Shown: piece after piece, positions 1 to 6,862 of the stretch | How the letters are laid out: every line of letters starts with the position of its first letter | Numbering within the stretch: position 1 is the stretch's first letter | Assembly: GCA_025774805.1 (NCBI GenBank) | Contig: JALGZR010000098.1 | Location: forward strand, 1 to 14,821 | Length of the DNA: 14,821 nucleotides | Source: a bacterium | GTDB taxonomy: Bacteria; ARS69 | Reading direction: 5' to 3' | Notes under the pieces: generated by a model | What the model saw: the letters and a program-made list of their open reading frames with translations, nothing else | What the model was told of the DNA's origin: nothing | Databases searched by the model: none | Translations under genes and position numbers: made by a program

Positions 1-745
1 GCTCGGCCCCCATCCTCGAAAACCAATCGACAAACCAGGGCAGAAAAACGAGCCCCACGAAACCGAGAACTCCGACCCAGCCGAGAAGGAGTCCTCGCGG
101 GCGGGGCCGGCGCATGGCGACGACGACCGTCAGAGCCACCAGCAGAAAGGCCACACTGAAGTTCGTCAGCACCCCCAGGGCGAGAGCGAGCGCGAGGCCG
201 AACCAATGCGCCCTCCCCCCCCGTCCGTCCCCGACGCGGACGAAGAGGAGCAAGGACGCCGTGATCCAGAGGATGGCCCAGCTGTAGTTCCGGATCTCCT
301 GGGCGTACCAGACGTGGAAGGGGGACAGGGCGCAGGCGAGGCACGCGATGCGACCGCTCCGCCGTCCACCGCTCCGCCGTCCGAACAGGTCGGTCGCCAG
401 AGAGTAGACCAGGGGAATCGTGAGGATCGAGGGGATGACGTAGAGGAGACGCATCCACGCCTCGCTTCGACCGAAGGCCAACCATCCGTGGAGAAGGACC
501 GAGTTGAACGGCCCGTGCACGTCGATCAGAAGGCCCCGCCAGAACTCCGATCCCTCGGCGTAGGTCGCCAGCTGAAGGCTGATCATCTCGTCGATCCACA
601 GGGGCTGGTGTCCCAGACGAAACAGCCGGAGGGCTCCCGCGAGGAGGACGCAGCCCAGGACCCACCGACGATCGAGCCGGATGCCGTTATCGATCACGCG
701 TCCCTTCTCCCGCCGGTTCGGAGGGGCGATCGGGCCCGCCGGCAT
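1..745 (-). CDS. GT-C membrane glycosyltransferase, PMT/ArnT-like (GT39), N-terminal part
   Basis: The frame runs off the left edge, so only about 248 N-terminal residues are visible. After a short basic N-terminus comes a first membrane helix (about residues 29-42). Next is the first extracytoplasmic loop motif LWIDEMISLQLA (acidic pair at 52-53), typical of PMT/ArnT-like lipid-phosphate-sugar-dependent transferases, and later SPFHVWYAQEIRNYSW, the family's YAQExRxY-type segment, followed by more hydrophobic helices. These enzymes use polyprenyl-phosphate sugars on the periplasmic side, so it may modify the exported glycan, a lipid or a protein. ATG at 745 is directly preceded by an in-frame TGA, so the frame cannot extend further. 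GTG at 697, preceded by GGGAGAAGGGA, has the better ribosome site and is an equally plausible start. It lies 55 nt after the kinase-like gene, last visible in the export operon. Family is fairly sure; donor and acceptor are unknown. Confidence 0.8.
   Translation of the reverse strand, partial: MPAGPIAPPNRREKGRVIDNGIRLDRRWVLGCVLLAGALRLFRLGHQPLWIDEMISLQLATYAEGSEFWRGLLIDVHGPFNSVLLHGWLAFGRSEAWMRLLYVIPSILTIPLVYSLATDLFGRRSGGRRSGRIACLACALSPFHVWYAQEIRNYSWAILWITASLLLFVRVGDGRGGRAHWFGLALALALGVLTNFSVAFLLVALTVVVAMRRPRPRGLLLGWVGVLGFVGLVFLPWFVDWFSRMGAE
353..382. repeat. 15-bp tandem duplication inside the GT39 gene
   Basis: The unit ACCGCTCCGCCGTCC occurs twice head to tail (353-367 and 368-382). It is in frame on the minus strand and encodes GRRSG twice, in a cytoplasmic-looking loop just before a membrane helix. 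This is a small in-frame duplication, probably neutral. Confidence 0.9.
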
Positions 746-800
746 CTCTCATCGGCCTCTTCGGCGATGGCGGCTGGCCGCGTCCGGTCAGAAACGCGGG

Positions 801-1559
801 CTAGAGCCGCCGGTAGATGAACCCCGGGATCGGGAACTGCCGGCGATTGAGGATCACGCCCAGGATCCGACCGCCCACCCTTCTCACGATCTCGCAGGCG
901 CGATTCGCCACCTCCCGGTTCGTCTTGCCGGCCCGGATGACGAGAACGACTCCGTGTCCCGAGGCCACCGAAGCCTGCGAGAAGAAGGGCGAGCCGATGA
1001 AATCGCTGTCCACGAGGACGTAGTCGTAGTCCGACGCGAAGAGCGACTCGAAACGCCCGAGGGCCTCGGTGATCCTGCCCGCCTCGGACCGATCGGAGCA
1101 GCGTCCGAGCGGCACGAGCTCGAGGTTCGCGAAGCCCGTGCGATGGACCACTCCCTCCCGGGAGAACTTGCCCGACAGGTACTCGGCCACGCCGGGTGCC
1201 TCGGGAAGGTTGAATTGGTGGTGGAGACTCGGATGACGCGGGTTCCCGTCGATCACGAGAACCCGGTCGCCCCGCCTCGAGAGCATCTCCGCGTACTGCG
1301 CGACGACCGTCGAGATCCCGTCTCCCGCCACGGCGCCGGTGAACACGAGCGTTCGCGACTCCAGCTCCCCGAGGGCGACCTCGATTTGCTTGCCGATGGC
1401 CTCGTAGTACGAGAGGACGTCGGAGGAGAGCGCCGGGATCAGTCCCCGAGGGCCCTCCTCCGGCATCGGAGGGGCCTCCGGGCGTGCGATCTCTCGGGCC
1501 GTCCCGGGTTCCCAGAGCTCCTCTTCCGACTTGCGCATCGCGTCGCGGATCTTGCTCAC
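801..1559 (-). CDS. BY-kinase/CpsD-like P-loop protein with degenerate ATP site
   Basis: The 252-residue protein has the layout of the cytoplasmic tyrosine autokinases (CpsD/CapB, C-terminal part of Wzc) that control polysaccharide chain length. It opens with SKIRDAMRKSEEE, a start common in kinases of exosortase-type EPS loci. The expected motifs are present but altered. Walker A reads GAVAGDGIST (75-84) with Ile82 where the catalytic Lys should be. Walker A' reads VLVIDGNPRHP (101-111), keeping the first Asp but with Asn for the second. Walker B is YVLVDSD (180-186). The C-terminus has only one Tyr (249) and no tyrosine cluster. It may be a pseudokinase or a partner protein for the co-polymerase. 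GTG at 1559 has GGAG six nt upstream and follows the ATPase gene by 27 nt. Membership of the MinD/ParA-like superfamily is clear; kinase activity is doubtful. Confidence 0.8.
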   Translation of the reverse strand: MSKIRDAMRKSEEELWEPGTAREIARPEAPPMPEEGPRGLIPALSSDVLSYYEAIGKQIEVALGELESRTLVFTGAVAGDGISTVVAQYAEMLSRRGDRVLVIDGNPRHPSLHHQFNLPEAPGVAEYLSGKFSREGVVHRTGFANLELVPLGRCSDRSEAGRITEALGRFESLFASDYDYVLVDSDFIGSPFFSQASVASGHGVVLVIRAGKTNREVANRACEIVRRVGGRILGVILNRRQFPIPGFIYRRL

Positions 1560-1586
1560 CAGGCACTCCGTTCCCCGGACGGCCGA

Positions 1587-3059
1587 TCAGCCGTTGTCCG
1601 CCTCGGGGTGGGACAGGGAGATCACTCGCAAGAATGAGAAGTCGTGGGATCGCTGCAGCTCCTCGAGGCGCTCGCGCGCGAGCGCCGCCGAGGGATAGCT
1701 GCCGAGGAGGACCCGATACCAAACTCCGGTCTCGAGCTCGGCCGGAAAGACGTGAAGCGTCTCACCCGTCTCCCGTCCCAGGGACCCGGCGAACATCCGC
1801 GCCCGCCCCATTTCACGGAACGACGCCACGTGGACGGTGAAACGCTCCAGGCCATCGAGGTCCTCCCCCGACGATCGCTCCTGACGACTCGCCGGGGCCA
1901 CGGCCGCCTCGGGGGAGGGGGCTTCGGGCGGAGAGTGCGAGAGGGACGCGCTCTCGGGGGTAGGGTCGGGAGCCGCTTCCCCGGGCACGGTCGCCACGAC
2001 CTGCGGCCCCCGGTCCATCGCGGCGAAGACGGGCGGAGCGACCCGGCCCTCGCTTCCCAAAGAGGCGATGGCCAGAAACGCGATCGCCAGGAGGGCGGCG
2101 ATCGCGAAAGCCTGTTCCCCGAAGCGGGTCGAGGCGGCGTGCCCCCGGCGGGGCGGACGGACCGAGCGCTGCCACCGGGCGATCCCCGCGACCGCGCGAC
2201 CGGCGCCCGACAGCCCCGGGGGACCCCACGACCGGTCGGTCTCGCCCGGCATCACGGACCGCGTCACCTCACCCAGATCCTCGTAGGCCTCCCGCACGAT
2301 CGATCGGCCGATCGTCGGCGCTCCCGCCACGTACCCGGTGATGAGGCACCGCTCGGCGAGCACGTTGATGAGACGGGGGACCCCGCCGGTGGCGCGATGG
2401 ATGTCCCGGACCGCCCGGTCGTCGAAGAGCGACTCGCGCGGACCGCCCGCGATGCGCGTGCGCCGCTGGATGTACTCACGGGTCTCGTCCGCTTCGAGGG
2501 GCCGGATCTCGTAGAAGTACTCGATGCGCTGCGTGAGCGGCCGGAGTCGGGGAGTCGAAAGCAGTTTCTTCATCTCCGGTTGCCCGGAGAGCACGATCTG
2601 GAGGAGCTTGCGCTTGTCCTCCTCGAGATTCGAAAGAAGCCGGATCTGTTCGAGGGTCTCCTCCGTGAGCAGGTGGGCCTCGTCCACGATCAAGATGCCG
2701 GGCTTCTCGGATTCGACGAGCAGGGACCGGACCTTCTGTCGCATCTCCGACACGTACGTCCGGTGGGTCGGATGACCGAAGCCGGCCAAAATGGCCCGCA
2801 GCAGCTCGGCCTCTCCGCTCTCTCCCTGGGTCAGGAGGCAGACGCGGCGGTCGGGTCCGAGACGCCGGAGCATCGCCCGCAGAACCGTCGTCTTCCCCGT
2901 ACCCACCGGGCCGGTGATCGCGATGAATCCCTTGCCCGCCTCGATCCCCTGAACGAGATTCGCCAGCGCCGACTCGTGGGTCTCGCCCAAGTACAGGAAG
3001 TCCGGATCGGGCACGAGCTCGAAGGGCTCTCTCTGGAATCCGTAGAATTTCCGGTACAC
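1587..3059 (-). CDS. ExeA-type AAA ATPase fused to a C-terminal SPOR domain (EPS-locus ATPase)
   Basis: The 490-residue protein begins MYRKFYGFQREPFELVPDPDF, the signature N-terminus of ExeA/GspA-like and exosortase-system-associated ATPases. The ATPase domain (about 1-265) has Walker A GPVGTGKTT (50-58), Walker B ILIVDEA (122-128), a sensor-like VLSGQPE (156-162) and TQR (176-178). A basic stretch leads to one membrane helix (about 317-334), then a Pro/Ala/Glu-rich linker (about 340-405). The end (about 406-482, from FTVHVASF) looks like a SPOR peptidoglycan-binding domain. The likely topology is cytoplasmic ATPase and periplasmic SPOR domain, tying the export machinery to the cell wall. The GTG start at 3059 follows the co-polymerase stop by 11 nt with AGGA upstream. 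The open frame continues far upstream (to 4103), but that part only shadows the co-polymerase gene. Confidence 0.85.
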   Translation of the reverse strand: MYRKFYGFQREPFELVPDPDFLYLGETHESALANLVQGIEAGKGFIAITGPVGTGKTTVLRAMLRRLGPDRRVCLLTQGESGEAELLRAILAGFGHPTHRTYVSEMRQKVRSLLVESEKPGILIVDEAHLLTEETLEQIRLLSNLEEDKRKLLQIVLSGQPEMKKLLSTPRLRPLTQRIEYFYEIRPLEADETREYIQRRTRIAGGPRESLFDDRAVRDIHRATGGVPRLINVLAERCLITGYVAGAPTIGRSIVREAYEDLGEVTRSVMPGETDRSWGPPGLSGAGRAVAGIARWQRSVRPPRRGHAASTRFGEQAFAIAALLAIAFLAIASLGSEGRVAPPVFAAMDRGPQVVATVPGEAAPDPTPESASLSHSPPEAPSPEAAVAPASRQERSSGEDLDGLERFTVHVASFREMGRARMFAGSLGRETGETLHVFPAELETGVWYRVLLGSYPSAALARERLEELQRSHDFSFLRVISLSHPEADNG

Positions 3060-3070
3060 GGTCTTCGTTC

Positions 3071-4501
3071 CTATCTCCGGACCGCGGGCCGCAGCTCGGG
3101 AATCGACCCGAGCAGCGGCACGCCGAGATTGACCTCGACGTCGTCCGGGGTGCGCAGGGTGTGGTCGAGGCCTTCGAGGAGAAACGCGAGAGCCAGACCC
3201 AGGGAGAGGCCCAGCAGCGCGGCGAAGAAGGCGAAGAGGCTCTTTCTCTGCTGCACGAACGAGAGGGACACGGTGGCCGGGCTCAGCACCTTGGCGTTCA
3301 CCATGCGCTGGTCCTCGGTCTCCGAGATTTGCGTGTCGACCATCTTCGTGCCCACGACGTCGTACAGCTCTCCGGTGTTGATGATCTCCCGCTCCACCTG
3401 TCGGATTATTGGCGCGAACCGGGGAATGCGGTTGATCTCGCTCTGAAGCTCTGTCATCGCCCGGTCGAGCGACCCCTCCTGTGTCCGCAGGTTCGCGATC
3501 TCGGTCTCTCGCATCTGCAGCTGCGTTTGGATCTCGCGCCGGAGATCCTCCTCGAGCAGGTGGATGAACTCCTTGGTCTGCTTGATCTTCGGATGGTCGG
3601 GCAGATACCGGGCGCGCAACTCCGCGAGAACGGCCCGTTTGTCGATGAGCTTCGTGCGAAGCTCGATGAAAGGGCGATCTTCCTCGAGGTCGACGTCGGG
3701 GATGAGCATCTCCGGATACTCCTCGATCCGCTGGCGGAGGGCCGCCAGCTGGCCCTCCTGGGTCTCTCGCCGGACCCGGACCCGCACGAGGTCGGTGCGC
3801 AGCTCGTCCAGCGTGGCCAGGTTGAGCCGCTGCTGCCAGTCCTGGTCGTAGATTCCCGATTCGATCTGCAGCTGGCCGAGCTCCGTGCGCAGATCGAGGA
3901 GGCGATCCCTGAGCCCCGCCGTCCGATCCAGGAAGAAGCTCTCGAGCATCGGATTGCGGCGTACCGAGATCCGCTCGATCACGTAGGCGTTGGCGACGGC
4001 GTCCGCGAGCATTCGGGCCGTCGTCGGGTTTCCGTGGCGGAATCGAATCGTGATGACGTTCGATTTCTCGACCGGCTCCGCTTGCATGTTTCGGCCGATC
4101 CATCTCGGCGTGGGCAGCGTGTAGAGCTCATCCTCCGACGCGGGCGGGAACCGGAGCGCCCTCTCCTCGTCGCTGAACTCGGCGATCTCCGTCTCGATGG
4201 CCGCCAGGGCGCGCTCCAGAACCGGGCGGGATCGCAGGATCTCGATCTCGGTGTTCATCTCCTCGTCCAGCCCGAGGTAGGGGGACCGGAGCTTCTGGAA
4301 GGAGGAGGCCTCCGCCCGTCGGATGAGGACTTTTGCCACGGCCTGATACTCCGACGTCGTCTTCAGGCTCGCCGAGATGCCCATCGCGAGGGTCGCGAGG
4401 AAGATCGTCAGGATGACCCACTTTTGGCGGAAGACCATCGAGAGGAAATCCCGGGCCGAGAACTGCCGGGTCTGACCCGAATCGACATCGCCCGTCATCA
4501 T
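3071..4501 (-). CDS. Wzz/Wzc-like polysaccharide co-polymerase, no kinase domain
   Basis: The 476-residue inner-membrane protein belongs to the chain-length determinant (Wzz/GumC/Wzc N-terminal) family, which sets polymer length and bridges the inner membrane to the Wza channel. A short cytoplasmic N-terminus precedes helix 1 (about 28-46). A large periplasmic part follows with a conserved early SEYQAVAKVLI strand and two long coiled-coil stretches (about 190-265 and 310-365). Helix 2 (about 420-442) is followed by the conserved tail LDHTLRTPDDVEVNLGVPLL. It ends there without a fused kinase; the separate P-loop gene at 801-1559 takes that place. ATG at 4501 (a second ATG follows at once) has GGGAG eight nt upstream and lies 12 nt after the export lipoprotein gene. 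Confidence 0.92.
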   Translation of the reverse strand: MMTGDVDSGQTRQFSARDFLSMVFRQKWVILTIFLATLAMGISASLKTTSEYQAVAKVLIRRAEASSFQKLRSPYLGLDEEMNTEIEILRSRPVLERALAAIETEIAEFSDEERALRFPPASEDELYTLPTPRWIGRNMQAEPVEKSNVITIRFRHGNPTTARMLADAVANAYVIERISVRRNPMLESFFLDRTAGLRDRLLDLRTELGQLQIESGIYDQDWQQRLNLATLDELRTDLVRVRVRRETQEGQLAALRQRIEEYPEMLIPDVDLEEDRPFIELRTKLIDKRAVLAELRARYLPDHPKIKQTKEFIHLLEEDLRREIQTQLQMRETEIANLRTQEGSLDRAMTELQSEINRIPRFAPIIRQVEREIINTGELYDVVGTKMVDTQISETEDQRMVNAKVLSPATVSLSFVQQRKSLFAFFAALLGLSLGLALAFLLEGLDHTLRTPDDVEVNLGVPLLGSIPELRPAVRR

Positions 4502-4513
4502 CGATCGCGCTCC

Positions 4514-5428
4514 CTACTCCGTGGTGAGAATGGTCGTCGGCTCATCCGAGTCCCTCCGTATCGCGGTCCGCTTGTTCACGTGGATCGCGTCGTAGGACCG
4601 GATGAACATGTCGGGCACCGGCGTCAGGCCCCGGAACACCGCCTCCACGAACCGCTCCATGTTCGCGACGAAGGTCCTCGGCACGTAAACCACGTCGTCG
4701 GGCTGCAACAGGATGTCGGCGGCGAGGCTCTCGCCCGCGAGAACGCCGCGCAGGTCGAGCCGGTAGGCCCGCGCGGACGTCTCGCTCTTGCGGCGGAGGA
4801 GAACCACCGTCGCGAGTTTCGCGTCCTCCTTCGGTGACCCGGCCGCGGCCAACGCCTGGGACATCGTCATGCGCTGTCGCAGATCCAGCGCCCCCGGACG
4901 GTACACCTCCCCGAAGACGTAGGCCCGGCGCTCCCCGAACGCGAGGACGTTCAGCGTGGTCGTCGGATCGCGGAGGATCGTGCTGTAATAAGCCTCGATG
5001 TCCGCCGCCACCTCCGTAGGGCGCCGCCCGAGGGCCAGCACGTCGCCCACCCCGGGGGCGGTGATCATGCCGTCGGAGCGGACGAGGGAGACGGACTTGA
5101 GCTCCGGGTAGAACAGGACGTCGATCTCGACCTTGTCGTTCCGGCGCAACAGATACGGCCCTTCGGCCGAGTACTCGAGGGGAAGGGGAGTGAGCGCCCT
5201 CTCTTCACCGAGCTCCCGGACGAGGACCCCCTCGTCTTCCCGCACCCCTTCCCGACGGATGCGCTCCTCTTGCTCTTCCGTCTCGAGGCGAATCCGCAGG
5301 GAGTCCGGAACGTCCCCGAGCTCGTTCTGGCCCTCGACGTAGTAGGGAGTGCCGCACCCGCTCGTCAGCGAGAGCACGAATCCACACAGAATCGGGAGAG
5401 ATAGAAGGGAGACACGGGTGGAGATCAC
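4514..5428 (-). CDS. Wza-like polysaccharide export lipoprotein
   Basis: The 304-residue protein has a lipoprotein-type signal: MISTR, a hydrophobic core and LTSGC with Cys25 as the probable lipidated residue. The -3 residue is Thr rather than Leu, so the lipobox is slightly unusual. After a charged spacer rich in Glu/Arg (about 40-80) comes the Poly_export domain (about 91-165, YLLRRNDKVEIDVLFYPEL onwards). Then follows an SLBB-type domain (about 168-215, YVFGEVYRPGALDL) and a conserved end QPDDVVYVP (242-250). It should form or join the outer-membrane exit channel for the polymer passed on by the co-polymerase encoded next. The GTG start at 5428 has GAGG about 9 nt upstream. It is the first gene of the export operon, behind a long leader. 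Confidence 0.92.
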   Translation of the reverse strand: MISTRVSLLSLPILCGFVLSLTSGCGTPYYVEGQNELGDVPDSLRIRLETEEQEERIRREGVREDEGVLVRELGEERALTPLPLEYSAEGPYLLRRNDKVEIDVLFYPELKSVSLVRSDGMITAPGVGDVLALGRRPTEVAADIEAYYSTILRDPTTTLNVLAFGERRAYVFGEVYRPGALDLRQRMTMSQALAAAGSPKEDAKLATVVLLRRKSETSARAYRLDLRGVLAGESLAADILLQPDDVVYVPRTFVANMERFVEAVFRGLTPVPDMFIRSYDAIHVNKRTAIRRDSDEPTTILTTE

Positions 5429-5520
5429 CGGTGCCGCCCTCGGTCAGTACCCATCGCCTTGCCCTCATCCAGCCCGCGCGACCCGTGCGCACCCACGGTC
5501 TCACGTTGCGAGCATCGAAG

Positions 5521-5538
5521 CTGTCCCCCGGGGGACAG
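5521..5538. promoter_or_regulatory. 18-bp perfect palindrome upstream of the Wza-like gene
   Basis: CTGTCCCCCGGGGGACAG is a perfect inverted repeat with 9-nt arms and no spacer, ending 93 nt before the GTG start. There is no T-run after it on either strand, so it is not an ordinary terminator. A dimeric regulator operator or an RNA hairpin in the leader are both possible. Confidence 0.45.
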
Positions 5539-5667
5539 AAGTGATTCAAAGTCCTGCCGGGTCTGCTTCCACGCCGGCTCGGTTCGGTCGGTCTGGAGGG
5601 GGGGGAATCGCGCGGTCTTCGCGGGAGAAGCGCCCTCGATTCCTCGACGCGGTCGGTTCAGCGGTGT

Positions 5668-5687
5668 GGGCTCCTCGAGAGGAGCCC
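5668..5687. promoter_or_regulatory. Strong hairpin in the export-operon leader
   Basis: GGGCTCCTC and GAGGAGCCC are fully complementary 9-nt arms separated by two bases (an 8-bp stem with a 4-nt loop when folded). No U-tract follows on either strand. It lies about 180 nt downstream of the preceding stop codon, so it may act as a leader structure or a weak or factor-dependent terminator. Confidence 0.4.
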
Positions 5688-5838
5688 CCGGTGCTGCCGG
5701 CGCGCAGTCGAGCTCTCCGAACCTCAGATGTCAAGCCGACTGTCTTCCCGGAGGAATCCCAGGAACCACTCGTAGCAAGATTCGATAGGCTTCCCTTGGG
5801 TTCGGGCCGGGATCGGGCGACCCCGGATATGCGTGAAA

Positions 5839-5868
5839 ATGATAGCAGATGCGTCTGTAGGGGGTCAA
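5839..5868 (-). promoter_or_regulatory. Predicted sigma70-type promoter of the export operon
   Basis: On the minus strand TTGACC (5868-5863, 5 of 6 consensus) is followed after 18 nt by TATCAT (5844-5839, 5 of 6). The area just downstream is unusually AT-rich for this window. The -35 box overlaps the TGA stop of the preceding gene. Transcription would start near 5832, about 400 nt before the Wza-like gene. Confidence 0.5.
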
Positions 5869-6836
5869 CCGGGGCCCGGAGGGGACGGTCTCCCGAGCCG
5901 CTCGCGGAGGGCCGCGGCAAGGAGCGGAAGCAGGATCTCGTGGTGCCCCCGGAAGTGGGCTCCCCACCCTCCCGACCGGGTCGGGCGCTCCACGACGTTG
6001 AGAAGTGGGCGGTATTGGCGAATCATGTCGAAGTCCGCCGCCGCGAAATCCTCCACGCGGCGGCCGAGGTTGCGCGCCACGGTGAGAGCCTTCAGGAAGA
6101 CCTCCGGCATCATCACCGCGGAGCCCACGTTGAGAACCACGCCCCCCTCGAGCCGGCCCACACGGGCCGCCAGGATTCGGAAGTCGCGCAGCGAGGCCTC
6201 CCCGATCGACGCTCCCCGGGCCGACGGGTGTTGGTGAACGATGTCGGTTCCCAGGGCGACGTGCACCGTCGCCGGGACTCCCGCGCGACTCGCCGCGACG
6301 AGGAAGCTCGCATCGCCGTGGGGGGCCGACGCCTCGAGCAGCTTCGCCCCCAACCGCTCGCCGAAGCCCTCGCTCCGCTCCCGCGCCTCGTCGGCGGCCT
6401 CGTTCAGAAACGCGGCCGTCTCCCGCGCCATGCCGAAGGACCCGTCCGCCAGCCCGCTCTCCACGTCCTCCGAGGTGCACCCGAAGAGCGCGATCTCCAC
6501 GTCGTGCACCGCGGCGGACCCGTTCATCGACAGCCCGGTGATCCAGCGGTCCCGCACCATCGGAACGACGACAGGGGCGAGACCCGTCTTCACGACGTGC
6601 CCCCCGAACAGGAGCAACCACTCCCGGCGACGCCGAACGGCCTCTTCCAGCCTCGAGAGCAGGGTTCGGAAGTCCCGAGCCACGAGAAGATCGGGCAACG
6701 CCGCCACGAGCTCCCCCACGCTCATTCCGGCGCTCACCGGCCGCGCGAAGTCGGAGAGGCGCACCTTGCTCTTCCGATCCCGGATGGATCTCGTCTCGAC
6801 CCCTTCGAGGGGAAGCTCTTCGTGTCGGCTCGGCAT
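5865..6836 (-). CDS. Conserved protein of unknown function (possible deoxyhypusine synthase-like fold)
   Basis: The 323-residue soluble protein has no signal peptide or clear membrane span. I do not recognise its function. Conserved-looking blocks are LFGGHVVKTGLAP (76-88), ITGLSMNGSAAVHDVEIAL (99-117), TSEDVESGLADGSFGMARET (121-140), GTDIVHQHP (196-204), GGVVLNVGSAVMMPEVFLKAL (231-251, read as two halves) and GHHEILLPLLAAAL (297-310). Gly-rich turns and conserved His/Asp suggest a nucleotide- or cofactor-binding alpha/beta enzyme. A distant relation to deoxyhypusine synthase-like proteins is my weak guess. ATG at 6836 has GGAG five nt upstream. An alternative GTG at 6866 would overlap the DUF3108 stop codon as GTGA. 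Either way the two genes are probably co-translated, which links it to envelope work, though it may be a housekeeping enzyme. Confidence 0.7.
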   Translation of the reverse strand: MPSRHEELPLEGVETRSIRDRKSKVRLSDFARPVSAGMSVGELVAALPDLLVARDFRTLLSRLEEAVRRRREWLLLFGGHVVKTGLAPVVVPMVRDRWITGLSMNGSAAVHDVEIALFGCTSEDVESGLADGSFGMARETAAFLNEAADEARERSEGFGERLGAKLLEASAPHGDASFLVAASRAGVPATVHVALGTDIVHQHPSARGASIGEASLRDFRILAARVGRLEGGVVLNVGSAVMMPEVFLKALTVARNLGRRVEDFAAADFDMIRQYRPLLNVVERPTRSGGWGAHFRGHHEILLPLLAAALRERLGRPSPPGPG

Positions 6837-6862
6837 GACGTCTCCGCAGACGGGGCCGCCGG

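Larger units (their letters stand above)
5429..5864 (-). other. 436-nt non-coding leader region of the export operon
   Basis: Between the stop of the unassigned gene and the Wza-like gene I find no convincing coding sequence. The only notable minus-strand frame (5546-5920) encodes a low-complexity Ser/Arg/Pro-rich peptide resembling nothing known to me. The region holds a promoter at its upstream end (5839-5868), a hairpin at 5668-5687, an 18-bp perfect palindrome at 5521-5538, and a run of eight C on the transcribed-sense strand (5598-5605). An isolated perfect TTGACA (minus strand, 5729-5734) has only a poor -10 candidate 17 nt downstream. If the upstream promoter is used, the mRNA leader is about 400 nt. 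Confidence 0.6.

Noticed and set aside
3060-4103. N-terminal extension of the ATPase frame
   Set aside because: It lies entirely within the co-polymerase gene in another frame and is Arg/Pro/Gly-rich. The family N-terminus begins at the GTG at 3059.
5668-5687. Intrinsic terminator
   Set aside because: The stem is strong, but no U-tract follows on either strand, so a standard Rho-independent terminator is not supported.
5429-5864. c-di-GMP (GEMM) riboswitch or ops/JUMPstart element in the leader
   Set aside because: I looked for the GEMM core segments and the GGCGGTAG ops core and found neither; only generic hairpins are visible.
5546-5920. 124-codon minus-strand frame in the leader
   Set aside because: Composition is Ser/Arg/Pro-rich with no recognisable pattern, it overlaps the end of the preceding gene, and no good ribosome site was seen.
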